The translations under genes and the position numbers were made by a program. This document shows positions 1 through 4,991 of a DNA stretch of 5,790 bases, in pieces. Source of the DNA: Actinomycetota bacterium (GTDB lineage Bacteria > Actinomycetota > UBA4738 > G016210805); the NCBI GenBank assembly GCA_016210805.1, contig JACQTL010000239.1:1-5790 (forward strand), written 5' to 3'. How positions within the stretch are numbered: the stretch's first letter is position 1; every line of letters begins with the position of its first letter. The notes beneath the pieces were generated by a model. That model did no database searches, was not told the DNA's origin, and saw only the letters and a list, made by a program, of their open reading frames with translations.

Positions 1-19
1 CTTCAGTCCTTGCAGCCAC
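1..19 (-). CDS. Start of an unidentified element gene, cut by the left edge
   Basis: A GTG at 19-17 follows a strong AGGAGGT ribosome-binding sequence (29-23), with four bases between AGGAGG and the start. Only six codons are visible (M-A-A-R-T-E), so no function can be given. The same frame is open further upstream, to about 166 or beyond, but encodes an implausible proline-rich stretch, so the GTG beside the ribosome-binding site is the better start. The short spacing leaves some doubt. It lies beyond the palindromic terminator and may have its own promoter at 154-181. Confidence 0.4.
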
Positions 20-153
20 GAGACCTCCTAACTTTTGACTGCGGCGGTCTGCAGATGCCGTTGGGAGCGGCCCTGGAGCCGGGGGCCGTGGGTCCCGAGG
101 TGACGCGCCGGCGCACGGCAGGAAGGGGGGTAAGGGCTTCCTGAACTGACTTG

Positions 154-181
154 AGACTAGCAGCACTGCAGGGCGCGTCAA
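154..181 (-). promoter_or_regulatory. Possible promoter for the gene leaving the left edge
   Basis: On the minus strand TTGACG (181-176) and TAGTCT (159-154) are separated by 16 bases, resembling a sigma70/sigmaA-type -35 and a TANNNT -10. It lies downstream of the terminator palindrome and about 125 bases ahead of the GTG at 19, where a new promoter would be needed. A small inverted repeat (119-125 with 137-143, seven base pairs, 11-base loop) sits in the leader. In the 188 bases between position 31 and the terminator I see no convincing gene, so this stretch is best read as a non-coding leader. The match is partial and could be chance. Confidence 0.35.
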
Positions 182-218
182 CCCGCGTTTCCGCTGGTCA
201 GAGGGCACCTGGAAGGAC

Positions 219-257
219 AGAGACCGGCCTCGGTGGGGCCCACCGAGGCCGGTCTCT
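219..257. terminator. Perfect 19-bp inverted repeat, probable terminator
   Basis: Bases 219-237 and 239-257 are exact reverse complements around a single central G; as RNA this gives a stem of about 16 GC-rich pairs closed by a short GGGGCCC loop. It begins five bases after the stop codon of the 55-residue gene, the normal place for an intrinsic terminator of the leftward transcript. The U-tract is weak in both directions (pyrimidine-rich but interrupted), so it may act bidirectionally, need help from Rho, or serve mainly to protect the 3' end. Its near-perfect symmetry could also suit a dimeric DNA-binding protein, but the position favours termination. Confidence 0.7.
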
Positions 258-262
258 TGCGG

Positions 263-430
263 TCAGACCAGCTTGAGCTCAGTACGACACTCCCGGCACG
301 TCACGGTCCGCGAGTCGTCTAGCCGACGCACGGTCACCGTCTCTGGTTCGAGTCCGCACCGGGTTCGCCGGCCTGCCTCCACGGCGTGGACCACCCGGGT
401 CACTCGGTCGTCCAGTACCTCGATGATCAC
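263..430 (-). CDS. Small putative zinc-ribbon protein, 55 residues
   Basis: A short gene starting with GTG at 430. Its start is fixed by an unusually complete ribosome-binding sequence, AAGGAGGTGA (446-437), a ten-base match to the 16S rRNA tail, nine bases ahead. The protein has His15, Cys25 and a TCREC knuckle with Cys45 and Cys48, a possible H-C-C-C zinc site, between two beta-rich, charged segments. Small treble-cys proteins of this general look are common in phages and integrative elements of high-GC bacteria; no specific function is known to me and none is assigned. It is the last gene before the palindrome at 219-257, so it closes the integrase-proximal transcript. Some of the Cys/His residues might be structural or incidental rather than metal ligands. 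Confidence 0.7.
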   Translation of the reverse strand: MIIEVLDDRVTRVVHAVEAGRRTRCGLEPETVTVRRLDDSRTVTCRECRTELKLV

Positions 431-446
431 CTGTAATCACCTCCTT

Positions 447-465
447 CCGTCCCCTCATGGGGCGG
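447..465 (-). promoter_or_regulatory. Small hairpin abutting the ribosome-binding site
   Basis: Seven base pairs (CCG with CGG, and CCCC with GGGG, with one bulged base) close a four-base loop and end exactly where the AAGGAGGTGA of the 55-residue gene begins. It could hold the ribosome-binding site open or stabilise the 5' side of a processed mRNA. It has no U-tract, so it is not a canonical terminator. The stem is short, and GC-rich DNA produces such pairings by chance. Confidence 0.3.
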
Positions 466-512
466 TCAGGAGGCCGCTGGACACTACGAGGGGCGGAATT
501 GTCACTCTTTCT

Positions 513-539
513 CAGGTTCCTGACGAGCGGCAGGACCTG
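513..539 (-). repeat. Hairpin directly after the 56-residue gene
   Basis: Bases 513-522 and 531-539 pair over nine base pairs with one bulged base and an eight-base loop. On the minus strand it starts three bases after the stop codon of the 56-residue gene. No U-run follows, so full termination is doubtful; it may weaken read-through or protect the 3' end and so set the ratio between the two small genes. The rest of the 111-base gap (431-541) holds no gene I can support. Confidence 0.45.
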
Positions 540-541
540 GG

Positions 542-712
542 CTATTTCTCTGGTTCTCGGTCCACGCGCTTCACGTCCTGCACCTTGAGGACCGCCACGG
601 GCCGGCCGCTCGCCTCCCGGAAGATGACCCACACGTCGCCGATCCGAAAGTCGTTGGCCTCGATGACCTCGGTGCTGCCGTCCCCAGCAAACGTGACCCT
701 ATACTTCGCCAT
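542..712 (-). CDS. Small unknown element protein, 56 residues
   Basis: An ATG at 712 is preceded by GGAGGAGG, with AGGAGG at 728-723 ten bases ahead. The protein is soluble, with no membrane segment or cysteine, and alternates hydrophobic and polar residues as in a small beta-sheet or barrel (KYRVTF near the start, then DFRIGDVWVIF and PVAVLKVQDV), ending in a highly charged DREPEK tail. I do not recognise the family. It sits 140 bases downstream of the integrase stop and 111 bases upstream of the putative zinc-ribbon gene, all on one strand. By position it could be an element control or accessory protein (recombination directionality factors are also small and next to the integrase), but nothing in the sequence shows that. 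An overlapping frame (571-786) is rejected because it runs through this better-supported gene. Confidence 0.65.
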   Translation of the reverse strand: MAKYRVTFAGDGSTEVIEANDFRIGDVWVIFREASGRPVAVLKVQDVKRVDREPEK

Positions 713-852
713 CTCCAGTTCGCCTCCTCCGTTGGGCGGGAACCCTTCCGCTTCGCGGGCACCTTCCTAACACACAGGTACGACACCCTCTGTTACTTGC
801 GGAGAATCGCGCCGGCCCAGGGTTCCCAGGGACGAGTATGCGGGGGGCCGTG

Positions 853-2241
853 CTATTGGTGGGGCGCCTCGATGTCGTCCAACTGGTGGCGCACGCCCTC
901 CCGCCACCGGAAGGAGACGCGCCCCTCGTGGAACCCGTGCTGCCCCGGCACGGCGGGCGCGATCACGGCGGCCTCCAGGAGCTGCTCCAGCCACGGACGC
1001 AGCGCCGGGTCAGCCAGGTACGCGTCCAGGTCCGGCTCCTCGCCCAGCTCCGCGAAGTAGGTCCGGGTGGGTCGTCGGGTGGTGACGTCCTCCAGGAGCG
1101 CGTCCAGCTCGCGGAGCCGCTCGACGAGCGGGGCGCGGCGCACGCGCCACTCCCCTGGCGTGAGGTCCGGGGTCGCGGCGAGTTCCTCCAGCTCAGACTC
1201 GACGGCGGCACGCGCCGCGAGCAGCTCCTCGGGTAGCTCCGCCGGGTCCGCCACCGCGTCCCGCTCCACCAGCATGTCCGCCGCCCGCCGGGTCACGAGC
1301 TCGTCGAGAGCGCGCGCGTCGATCGAGAGGGCGTGCCCCTTCCGGCGCACGCAGACGTAGCGTGGCACGCCCTTGTCGGGGCGCCCGACCAGCCGCCCGC
1401 CGCAGCGCCCGCACTCCACCAACCCGGTGAGGAGGTACCGACCCGTCCGCGCGCGCGACTTCCGGTCGGGTCCGGAGCGCTGCGCGAACAGGCGCACGAG
1501 CCGGGCGTGGTCGCGGCGCGTGATGATGGGGCTCCACGTCGCGCGTTTCCCGTCCAGCAGCCCGGCGATCCGCTCCGACTCGAGTAGGACCCGGAGCGTC
1601 TTGGCGTTCCAGGGCATGCCGGCGGAGGTCCGCAGCCCGCGCGCGTTCCAGTCCCGGCAGATGCTCAGGAGCGACGCCCCGGCGAGCACCCGCTCCGCGG
1701 CGTCACGGACGAGCCGAGCCTGCTCCTCCACGGGTCGCAAGCCGCGCTCGGCGTCGCGCTCGTAGCCGAACAGCACGCGCCCCCCTGCCCACTCACCGTT
1801 CGCGCGCTTCTCCGCGTGCCACTCCGTGATCCGGTCGCGCCTGGCCTGGGACTCCAGCTGCGCGAGCGACGCGAGGATCGCCAGGAGGACAGGCCCGTAC
1901 TCGCCGCCGATCGGCTCCGACACGGACTCGAACGCGGCACCGCGCCCGTCGCAGAGCTCCTTGAACCTCAGCAGCCGGAGCGTGTTGCGCGCCGCGCGGC
2001 TGATCGCGAACACGACCACGGCGTCCGCCTCCCGCGCGTCCACCGCCGCCTCCAGGGCGAGCCAGCCAGGGCGGTCCCGCCCCGTGAACGCGGAGCGCCC
2101 CGAGTCCGTGAAGACCCGCGCGACCTCCCAGCCGCGCGCCTCGCAGAACGCGCGGCAGGCCCGCTCCTGCCGCGCCGTGGAGGTCTCCGTGCCCTTCTCG
2201 TTGAGCGTGGAGACCCGCGTGTAGATCGCTGCTCGTACCAC
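853..2241 (-). CDS. Large serine recombinase/integrase, 462 residues
   Basis: This enzyme cuts and rejoins att sites through a serine-DNA intermediate to insert or excise the element. The N-terminal resolvase domain (about 3-140) has YTRVS with the nucleophile Ser11 and Arg9, and SRAAR (81-85), whose Arg82 and Arg85 match the active-site arginines of gamma-delta resolvase. A recombinase domain follows (about 155-260), then a zinc ribbon with CGRC (Cys277, Cys280) and a second half of Cys297 and His303, then a likely coiled coil (about 335-390), the part that governs synapsis in this family. The length fits a complete large serine integrase. The start is GTG at 2241, with AGGAGG at 2253-2248 six bases ahead. 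It lies immediately inside the junction with the citryl-CoA lyase gene, on the same strand as the host operon. All catalytic residues are present, so it should be active. Long open frames opposite or overlapping it are GC-rich shadows. Confidence 0.96.
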   Translation of the reverse strand: MVRAAIYTRVSTLNEKGTETSTARQERACRAFCEARGWEVARVFTDSGRSAFTGRDRPGWLALEAAVDAREADAVVVFAISRAARNTLRLLRFKELCDGRGAAFESVSEPIGGEYGPVLLAILASLAQLESQARRDRITEWHAEKRANGEWAGGRVLFGYERDAERGLRPVEEQARLVRDAAERVLAGASLLSICRDWNARGLRTSAGMPWNAKTLRVLLESERIAGLLDGKRATWSPIITRRDHARLVRLFAQRSGPDRKSRARTGRYLLTGLVECGRCGGRLVGRPDKGVPRYVCVRRKGHALSIDARALDELVTRRAADMLVERDAVADPAELPEELLAARAAVESELEELAATPDLTPGEWRVRRAPLVERLRELDALLEDVTTRRPTRTYFAELGEEPDLDAYLADPALRPWLEQLLEAAVIAPAVPGQHGFHEGRVSFRWREGVRHQLDDIEAPHQ

Positions 2242-3026
2242 TGGGGTCCTCCTCTCCCTCGGTCCGGGAGGACTGTATTACATTCGCGGGTACGGTGCCA
2301 GCCCACGTCCCGGTAGGGGCGTTCCCGGTCCTGCTCCTCCACGACGTGGGCCACGAGGCCCGGGGCCCTGGCGATCACGTAGAAGGCCTTCCCCAGGCGG
2401 GGCTCGAGGCCGAGCTCCAGGAGGAGGGCGGCCATCGCCCCGTCGATGTTCATCCCCAGGCGTCGGCCGACCGCGTCCTCCGTGGCCTCCTCGAAGGCCA
2501 CGGCCATCTCGACCCACCGGCCCGAGAACCCGAGCTCGGCGGCGACCTCGAGGAGCCGGCCGGCCCGGGGGTCGGGGTCGTGCACCACGTGCCCGTACCC
2601 GGGGATCCGCCGGCCTCCCGCCCTGTACCGCGCCGCAACCTCGCGCGCGGCCTCCGGCGGCGCCTTGCCGGTGTCCGCGGCCTCGACGAGCATCGCGGCG
2701 CCGAGCTCCACGGCGCCGCCGTGGTGATCCCCAAGGCCGATCGTCCCCGCGGCCACGGCGGCCTGGAGCGGTACCCCGGCCGAGGCCACGAACCTGGCCG
2801 CGTCGACGGACGGCGCCACCAGCGAGTGCTCGCACGCCGAGACCAGGATGGCCTCCATCATCCGCCCCTCGTTCCCGTCCGGGAGCCGCCCGGCCAGCAG
2901 CAGGAAGGAGACGTCGCCGAAGGACCGGCTCCCGATCATCGGGATCAGGTCGTGGCCCCTGACCAGGATCTCGTTCGGCCGGACCCGGGAGATCGCCGTT
3001 CGCCAGAACGGCCGGTCGTCGGTCAT
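1968..3026 (-). CDS. Citryl-CoA lyase-type citrate synthase family protein, 3' end replaced by the element
   Basis: Members of this fold join or split acetyl-CoA and oxaloacetate through citryl-CoA; the short single-domain forms are usually called citryl-CoA lyase, but a related acyl-CoA lyase/synthase is possible. The three catalytic positions of the fold are present: His in GDHHGG (101-102), His146 in PGYGHVVHD, and Asp195 in MNIDG. Family-like sequence ends near residues 240-244, where I expect roughly 10-20 further residues. Instead the frame crosses the insertion junction and continues to a stop at 1968, giving 352 residues with an Arg/Ser/Gly-rich tail that is an out-of-frame reading of integrase DNA. 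The start is ATG at 3026, overlapping the zur stop as ATGA. The enzyme core may still fold, but the foreign tail could destabilise it; functionally it may be a pseudogene. Confidence 0.85.
   Translation of the reverse strand: MTDDRPFWRTAISRVRPNEILVRGHDLIPMIGSRSFGDVSFLLLAGRLPDGNEGRMMEAILVSACEHSLVAPSVDAARFVASAGVPLQAAVAAGTIGLGDHHGGAVELGAAMLVEAADTGKAPPEAAREVAARYRAGGRRIPGYGHVVHDPDPRAGRLLEVAAELGFSGRWVEMAVAFEEATEDAVGRRLGMNIDGAMAALLLELGLEPRLGKAFYVIARAPGLVAHVVEEQDRERPYRDVGWHRTRECNTVLPDRGRGGPQWYEQRSTRGSPRSTRRARRPPRRGRSGPAARSARRAAGRSRGSSRTRGAPRSRGGTALAGSPWRRRWTRGRRTPWSCSRSAARRATRSGC
2255..2315. other. Probable hybrid attachment site (attL or attR)
   Basis: Serine-integrase att sites are a few tens of bases long, and this is the only place where host coding sequence gives way to element sequence. 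Family-like lyase residues run to about Asp240 (2307), while the integrase ribosome-binding site begins at 2253. The A/T-richer patch around 2276-2285 stands out. I cannot fix the crossover dinucleotide without the other junction or an empty site, and no clean dyad is visible. No tRNA gene is present, so the target is the protein-coding gene itself. Confidence 0.5.
2277..2282 (-). promoter_or_regulatory. Weak -10-like element for the integrase
   Basis: TGTAAT matches five of six bases of the bacterial -10 consensus and lies about 35 bases before the integrase start. No -35 is recognisable at 16-18 bases upstream, where the sequence is host-derived and GC-rich, and there is no extended -10. 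It could be an element-borne half promoter, or merely part of the attachment core. Read-through from the host operon is an alternative source of integrase mRNA. Confidence 0.2.
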
Positions 3027-3448
3027 CCCGCCTCCTCCCGGACGCACACGTCGCACCGGCCGTAGATGTCGGCCTGGTGCGAGGAGACCTCGAACCCCCT
3101 GCGGTTGGCCACCTCGGCCGCCCAGCCCTCCACCTCGCAGGACGGGATCTCCACCACCCGCCCGCACGACTCGCAGATCAGGTGGTGATGGTGGCCGGGC
3201 TCGCACAGCTTGTAGGCCACCTCGCCCTCCCCGGCCGGGAACGTCCTGGCCAGCCCGGCCTGGGCCAGGGCCTGGAGGGTCCGGTACACCGTGGCCAGGC
3301 CGGCCCCTCCGGCCCCCCGGTGGAGCAGGAGGTGGAGGGCCTGGGCGGTGACCGGACGGCCCCGGCGGGCCATCGCGGCGAGGATGGCCTCGCGCTGGCG
3401 GGTCGGGCGGAGGCCGGCCCGGGCCAGGAGGTCCGCGGGATCGATCAC
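3023..3448 (-). CDS. zur: Zinc uptake regulator of the Fur family
   Basis: A 141-residue cytoplasmic repressor that, with zinc bound, shuts off zinc-import genes. The N-terminal winged helix shows RPTRQRE (14-20) and the recognition-helix motif ATVYRTL (52-58). The dimerisation and metal part has LCEPGHHHHLIC (81-92). Cys82 just ahead of His87 and His89 matches the spacing of the sensory zinc ligands of mycobacterial Zur, and argues for Zur over Fur or PerR. Cys92/Cys95 and Cys132/Cys135 form the structural zinc site. The acidic fourth sensory ligand is not obvious; Glu74 or Glu76 are candidates. The start is GTG at 3448, in a GTGA overlap with the znuB stop; the longer open frame upstream is out-of-frame znuB. 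Co-transcription with znuACB implies autoregulation together with its targets, although the operator is outside the window. Confidence 0.92.
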   Translation of the reverse strand: MIDPADLLARAGLRPTRQREAILAAMARRGRPVTAQALHLLLHRGAGGAGLATVYRTLQALAQAGLARTFPAGEGEVAYKLCEPGHHHHLICESCGRVVEIPSCEVEGWAAEVANRRGFEVSSHQADIYGRCDVCVREEAG

Positions 3449-4278
3449 GACCTCACCACCGGCCGGTGCCGCCGGGCGGCCCGGCGTCCGCCCACGGTGG
3501 CCCCCACGAACAGCAGGATCGAGGCCAGGACGATCGTCGCCCCCGGCGTGAGGGTCCCCACCAGGAGCGCGGCGACCAGCCCGCCGACCGTGGACAGCAC
3601 CCCCATGACCACCCCCCAGCCCAGGGTCCCCCGGAAGGAGTGGGCCAGCCTCGAGCCGGCCGCCACGGGCACGACGAGCAGCGAGGCCACCAGGAGGAGG
3701 CCGACGGCGCGCATCCCCGCGGTGACCAGGAGGGCCGTGAGGGCCACCAGGAGGAGGTTCAGCGAATCCACGGGGAGCCCCGACGCCCTGGCCGTCTCCT
3801 CGTCCAGGGCCACCACGAACAGCTCCCTGTAGAAGAGCAGGGCCAGGGCGACGACCACGGCGCAGAGGGCCACCATCAGCCATGTCTCGGACCACGAGGT
3901 GGCGTACAGGCTTCCGAACAGCACACCCAGCACGGACCCGTCGAAGCGGTCCAGGGCGGAGAGGACCACCGCGCCCAGGGCGATCCCCGCGTAGAACACC
4001 AGGGCCAGCGAGAGGTCCCCGGCCAGGCGGCCCCGGGCCCGGAGGCGCTCCAGGGCCGCCGCCCCGAGGAGCGCCACGGCCAGGGCCCCCCACACCGGGG
4101 CCACCCCGGCCAGGATCCCCAGGGCGACCCCGGCGAAGGCGAGGTGGCCGATCCCGTCGCCGATCAGGGAGAGCCGGCGCTGGACCAGGAAGCCACCCAC
4201 CACGGGAGCCGCGGCCCCCACGGCCAGGGCCGCGACCAGGGCCCGGAGGGCGAACTCCTCGGTGAAGAGCCCGATCAT
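3445..4278 (-). CDS. znuB: Zinc ABC transporter permease, ABC-3 family
   Basis: A 277-residue integral membrane protein forming the transmembrane channel that passes zinc from ZnuA into the cytoplasm, driven by ZnuC. About seven to eight hydrophobic segments can be seen (roughly 10-32, 44-75, 88-108, 131-149, 172-187, 190-207, 219-240 and 245-262). The family motif that contacts the ATPase region, SLIGDGIGHLAFAGVALG, lies at 37-54. The length is typical of ZnuB/MntB/TroC proteins. The C-terminus ends in a short Arg-rich cytoplasmic tail. It starts at ATG 4278, overlapping the znuC stop by ATGA, and its stop overlaps the zur GTG. ABC-3 permeases also serve manganese; the zur partner makes zinc the better call. 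Confidence 0.93.
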   Translation of the reverse strand: MIGLFTEEFALRALVAALAVGAAAPVVGGFLVQRRLSLIGDGIGHLAFAGVALGILAGVAPVWGALAVALLGAAALERLRARGRLAGDLSLALVFYAGIALGAVVLSALDRFDGSVLGVLFGSLYATSWSETWLMVALCAVVVALALLFYRELFVVALDEETARASGLPVDSLNLLLVALTALLVTAGMRAVGLLLVASLLVVPVAAGSRLAHSFRGTLGWGVVMGVLSTVGGLVAALLVGTLTPGATIVLASILLFVGATVGGRRAARRHRPVVRS

Positions 4279-4991
4279 GGCCGGATCTCCAGGTGGTCGT
4301 GGAACTCGTCGTGTGTGAGCGAGCGGATCCTCCCGCCGTCGATGAGCAGGATCCGCTCCACGGCCTCGTGGAAGTCGTCGGGGTCGTGGGAGACCGCGAT
4401 GATCGTGACGCCCCGCTCGGCCCTCCGGGACAGCTCGGCGACGAACGCGGGCCGCAGGCTCTGATCGATCCCGGTGGTGGGCTCGTCCAGGAGGAGCAGC
4501 GGGGGGTCCCCGACCATGGCCCGGGCCAGGACGGCCCGCTGCTGCTGGCCTCCGGAGAGCTCGAACAGGCACTCCGCCGAGAGGTCGCCGAGCCCGACGG
4601 CCTCCAGGGCCGCGCTCACGCTCCGCCGGCCCCCCCGGGGCATCCGGCCGAGCAGGGGCTTCCCGGGAACCAGCCCGGCGGCCACCACCTCGGTCACCGA
4701 GACCGGCAGCGAGCTGGCTCCCCTGAACCCCTGCGGGGCGTAACCGATCCGCCGGAGGACCTCGGGGTCCCGGGGCGAGGAGCCCAGGACCCGGACCGTG
4801 CCGGCCTGGGGCCGGAGGAGGCCGAGGCAGAGCCTGAGGAGGGTGGACTTGCCGCTCCCGTTCGGTCCGGACAGGACGACGAAGTCGCCCGGGTGAAGGA
4901 CCAGGTCGGCGCCATCCAGGACCGGGGAGGGTCCGTAGCCGAACCGGACCCCGGAGAGCTCCACGGTGGGAGCCGTACCGCTCACGCTCAC
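4275..4991 (-). CDS. znuC: Zinc ABC transporter ATP-binding protein
   Basis: A 238-residue cytoplasmic ATPase that powers the ZnuB permease. All nucleotide-binding motifs are intact: Walker A GPNGSGKST (42-50), Q-loop Gln87 in YAPQ, signature LSGGQQQR (145-152), Walker B LLLLDEP (165-171) with catalytic Glu170, and the switch His202 in AVSHD. The size is normal for a stand-alone ZnuC. Two GTG codons are available (4991 and 4985); the first is chosen because it gives the same 4-base GTGA overlap with the upstream znuA stop seen at the other junctions of the operon. The last residues (from about 225) are rich in His and acidic residues (HDEFHDHLE), which is unremarkable but could bind metal weakly. 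Confidence 0.95.
   Translation of the reverse strand: MSVSGTAPTVELSGVRFGYGPSPVLDGADLVLHPGDFVVLSGPNGSGKSTLLRLCLGLLRPQAGTVRVLGSSPRDPEVLRRIGYAPQGFRGASSLPVSVTEVVAAGLVPGKPLLGRMPRGGRRSVSAALEAVGLGDLSAECLFELSGGQQQRAVLARAMVGDPPLLLLDEPTTGIDQSLRPAFVAELSRRAERGVTIIAVSHDPDDFHEAVERILLIDGGRIRSLTHDEFHDHLEIRP

Larger units (their letters stand above)
1..2290. mobile_element. Right-hand end of an integrated serine-integrase element (prophage or integrative element)
   Basis: This stretch holds a large serine integrase next to a junction in a host gene, followed by small genes on the same strand with no counterpart in the neighbouring zinc operon. The right boundary is placed near 2270-2300, where the citryl-CoA lyase frame stops resembling its family and a short A/T-richer patch appears in otherwise very GC-rich DNA. 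The integrase at the extreme end, pointing inward, is the usual layout of such elements. The left boundary is outside the window, so size and type (phage, ICE or small island) cannot be decided; no structural phage or conjugation gene is visible. The exact edge is an inference. Confidence 0.75.

Noticed and set aside
1..218. The left end searched as the other attachment site, carrying the missing lyase 3' end
   Set aside because: No minus-strand frame here resembles a lyase C-terminus, and no copy of the junction core near 2276-2300 is visible.
279..632. A 117-residue minus-strand open frame over both small genes
   Set aside because: Basic, Gly/Arg/Pro-rich composition typical of a shadow frame in GC-rich DNA; it conflicts with two smaller genes that have strong ribosome-binding sites.
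571..786. A 71-residue open frame on the minus strand overlapping the 56-residue gene
   Set aside because: It begins at a GTG without a convincing ribosome-binding site, is Arg/Ser/Pro-rich, and runs through the better-supported 542-712 gene in another frame.
816..831. Direct repeat of CCCAGGG just after the integrase stop
   Set aside because: Only seven bases, two copies, in GC-rich sequence; it makes no useful hairpin and no U-tract follows.
2295..4464. Long plus-strand open frames opposite the host operon
   Set aside because: They are antisense to genes with clear family motifs and have low-complexity Gly/Pro/Arg/His composition.
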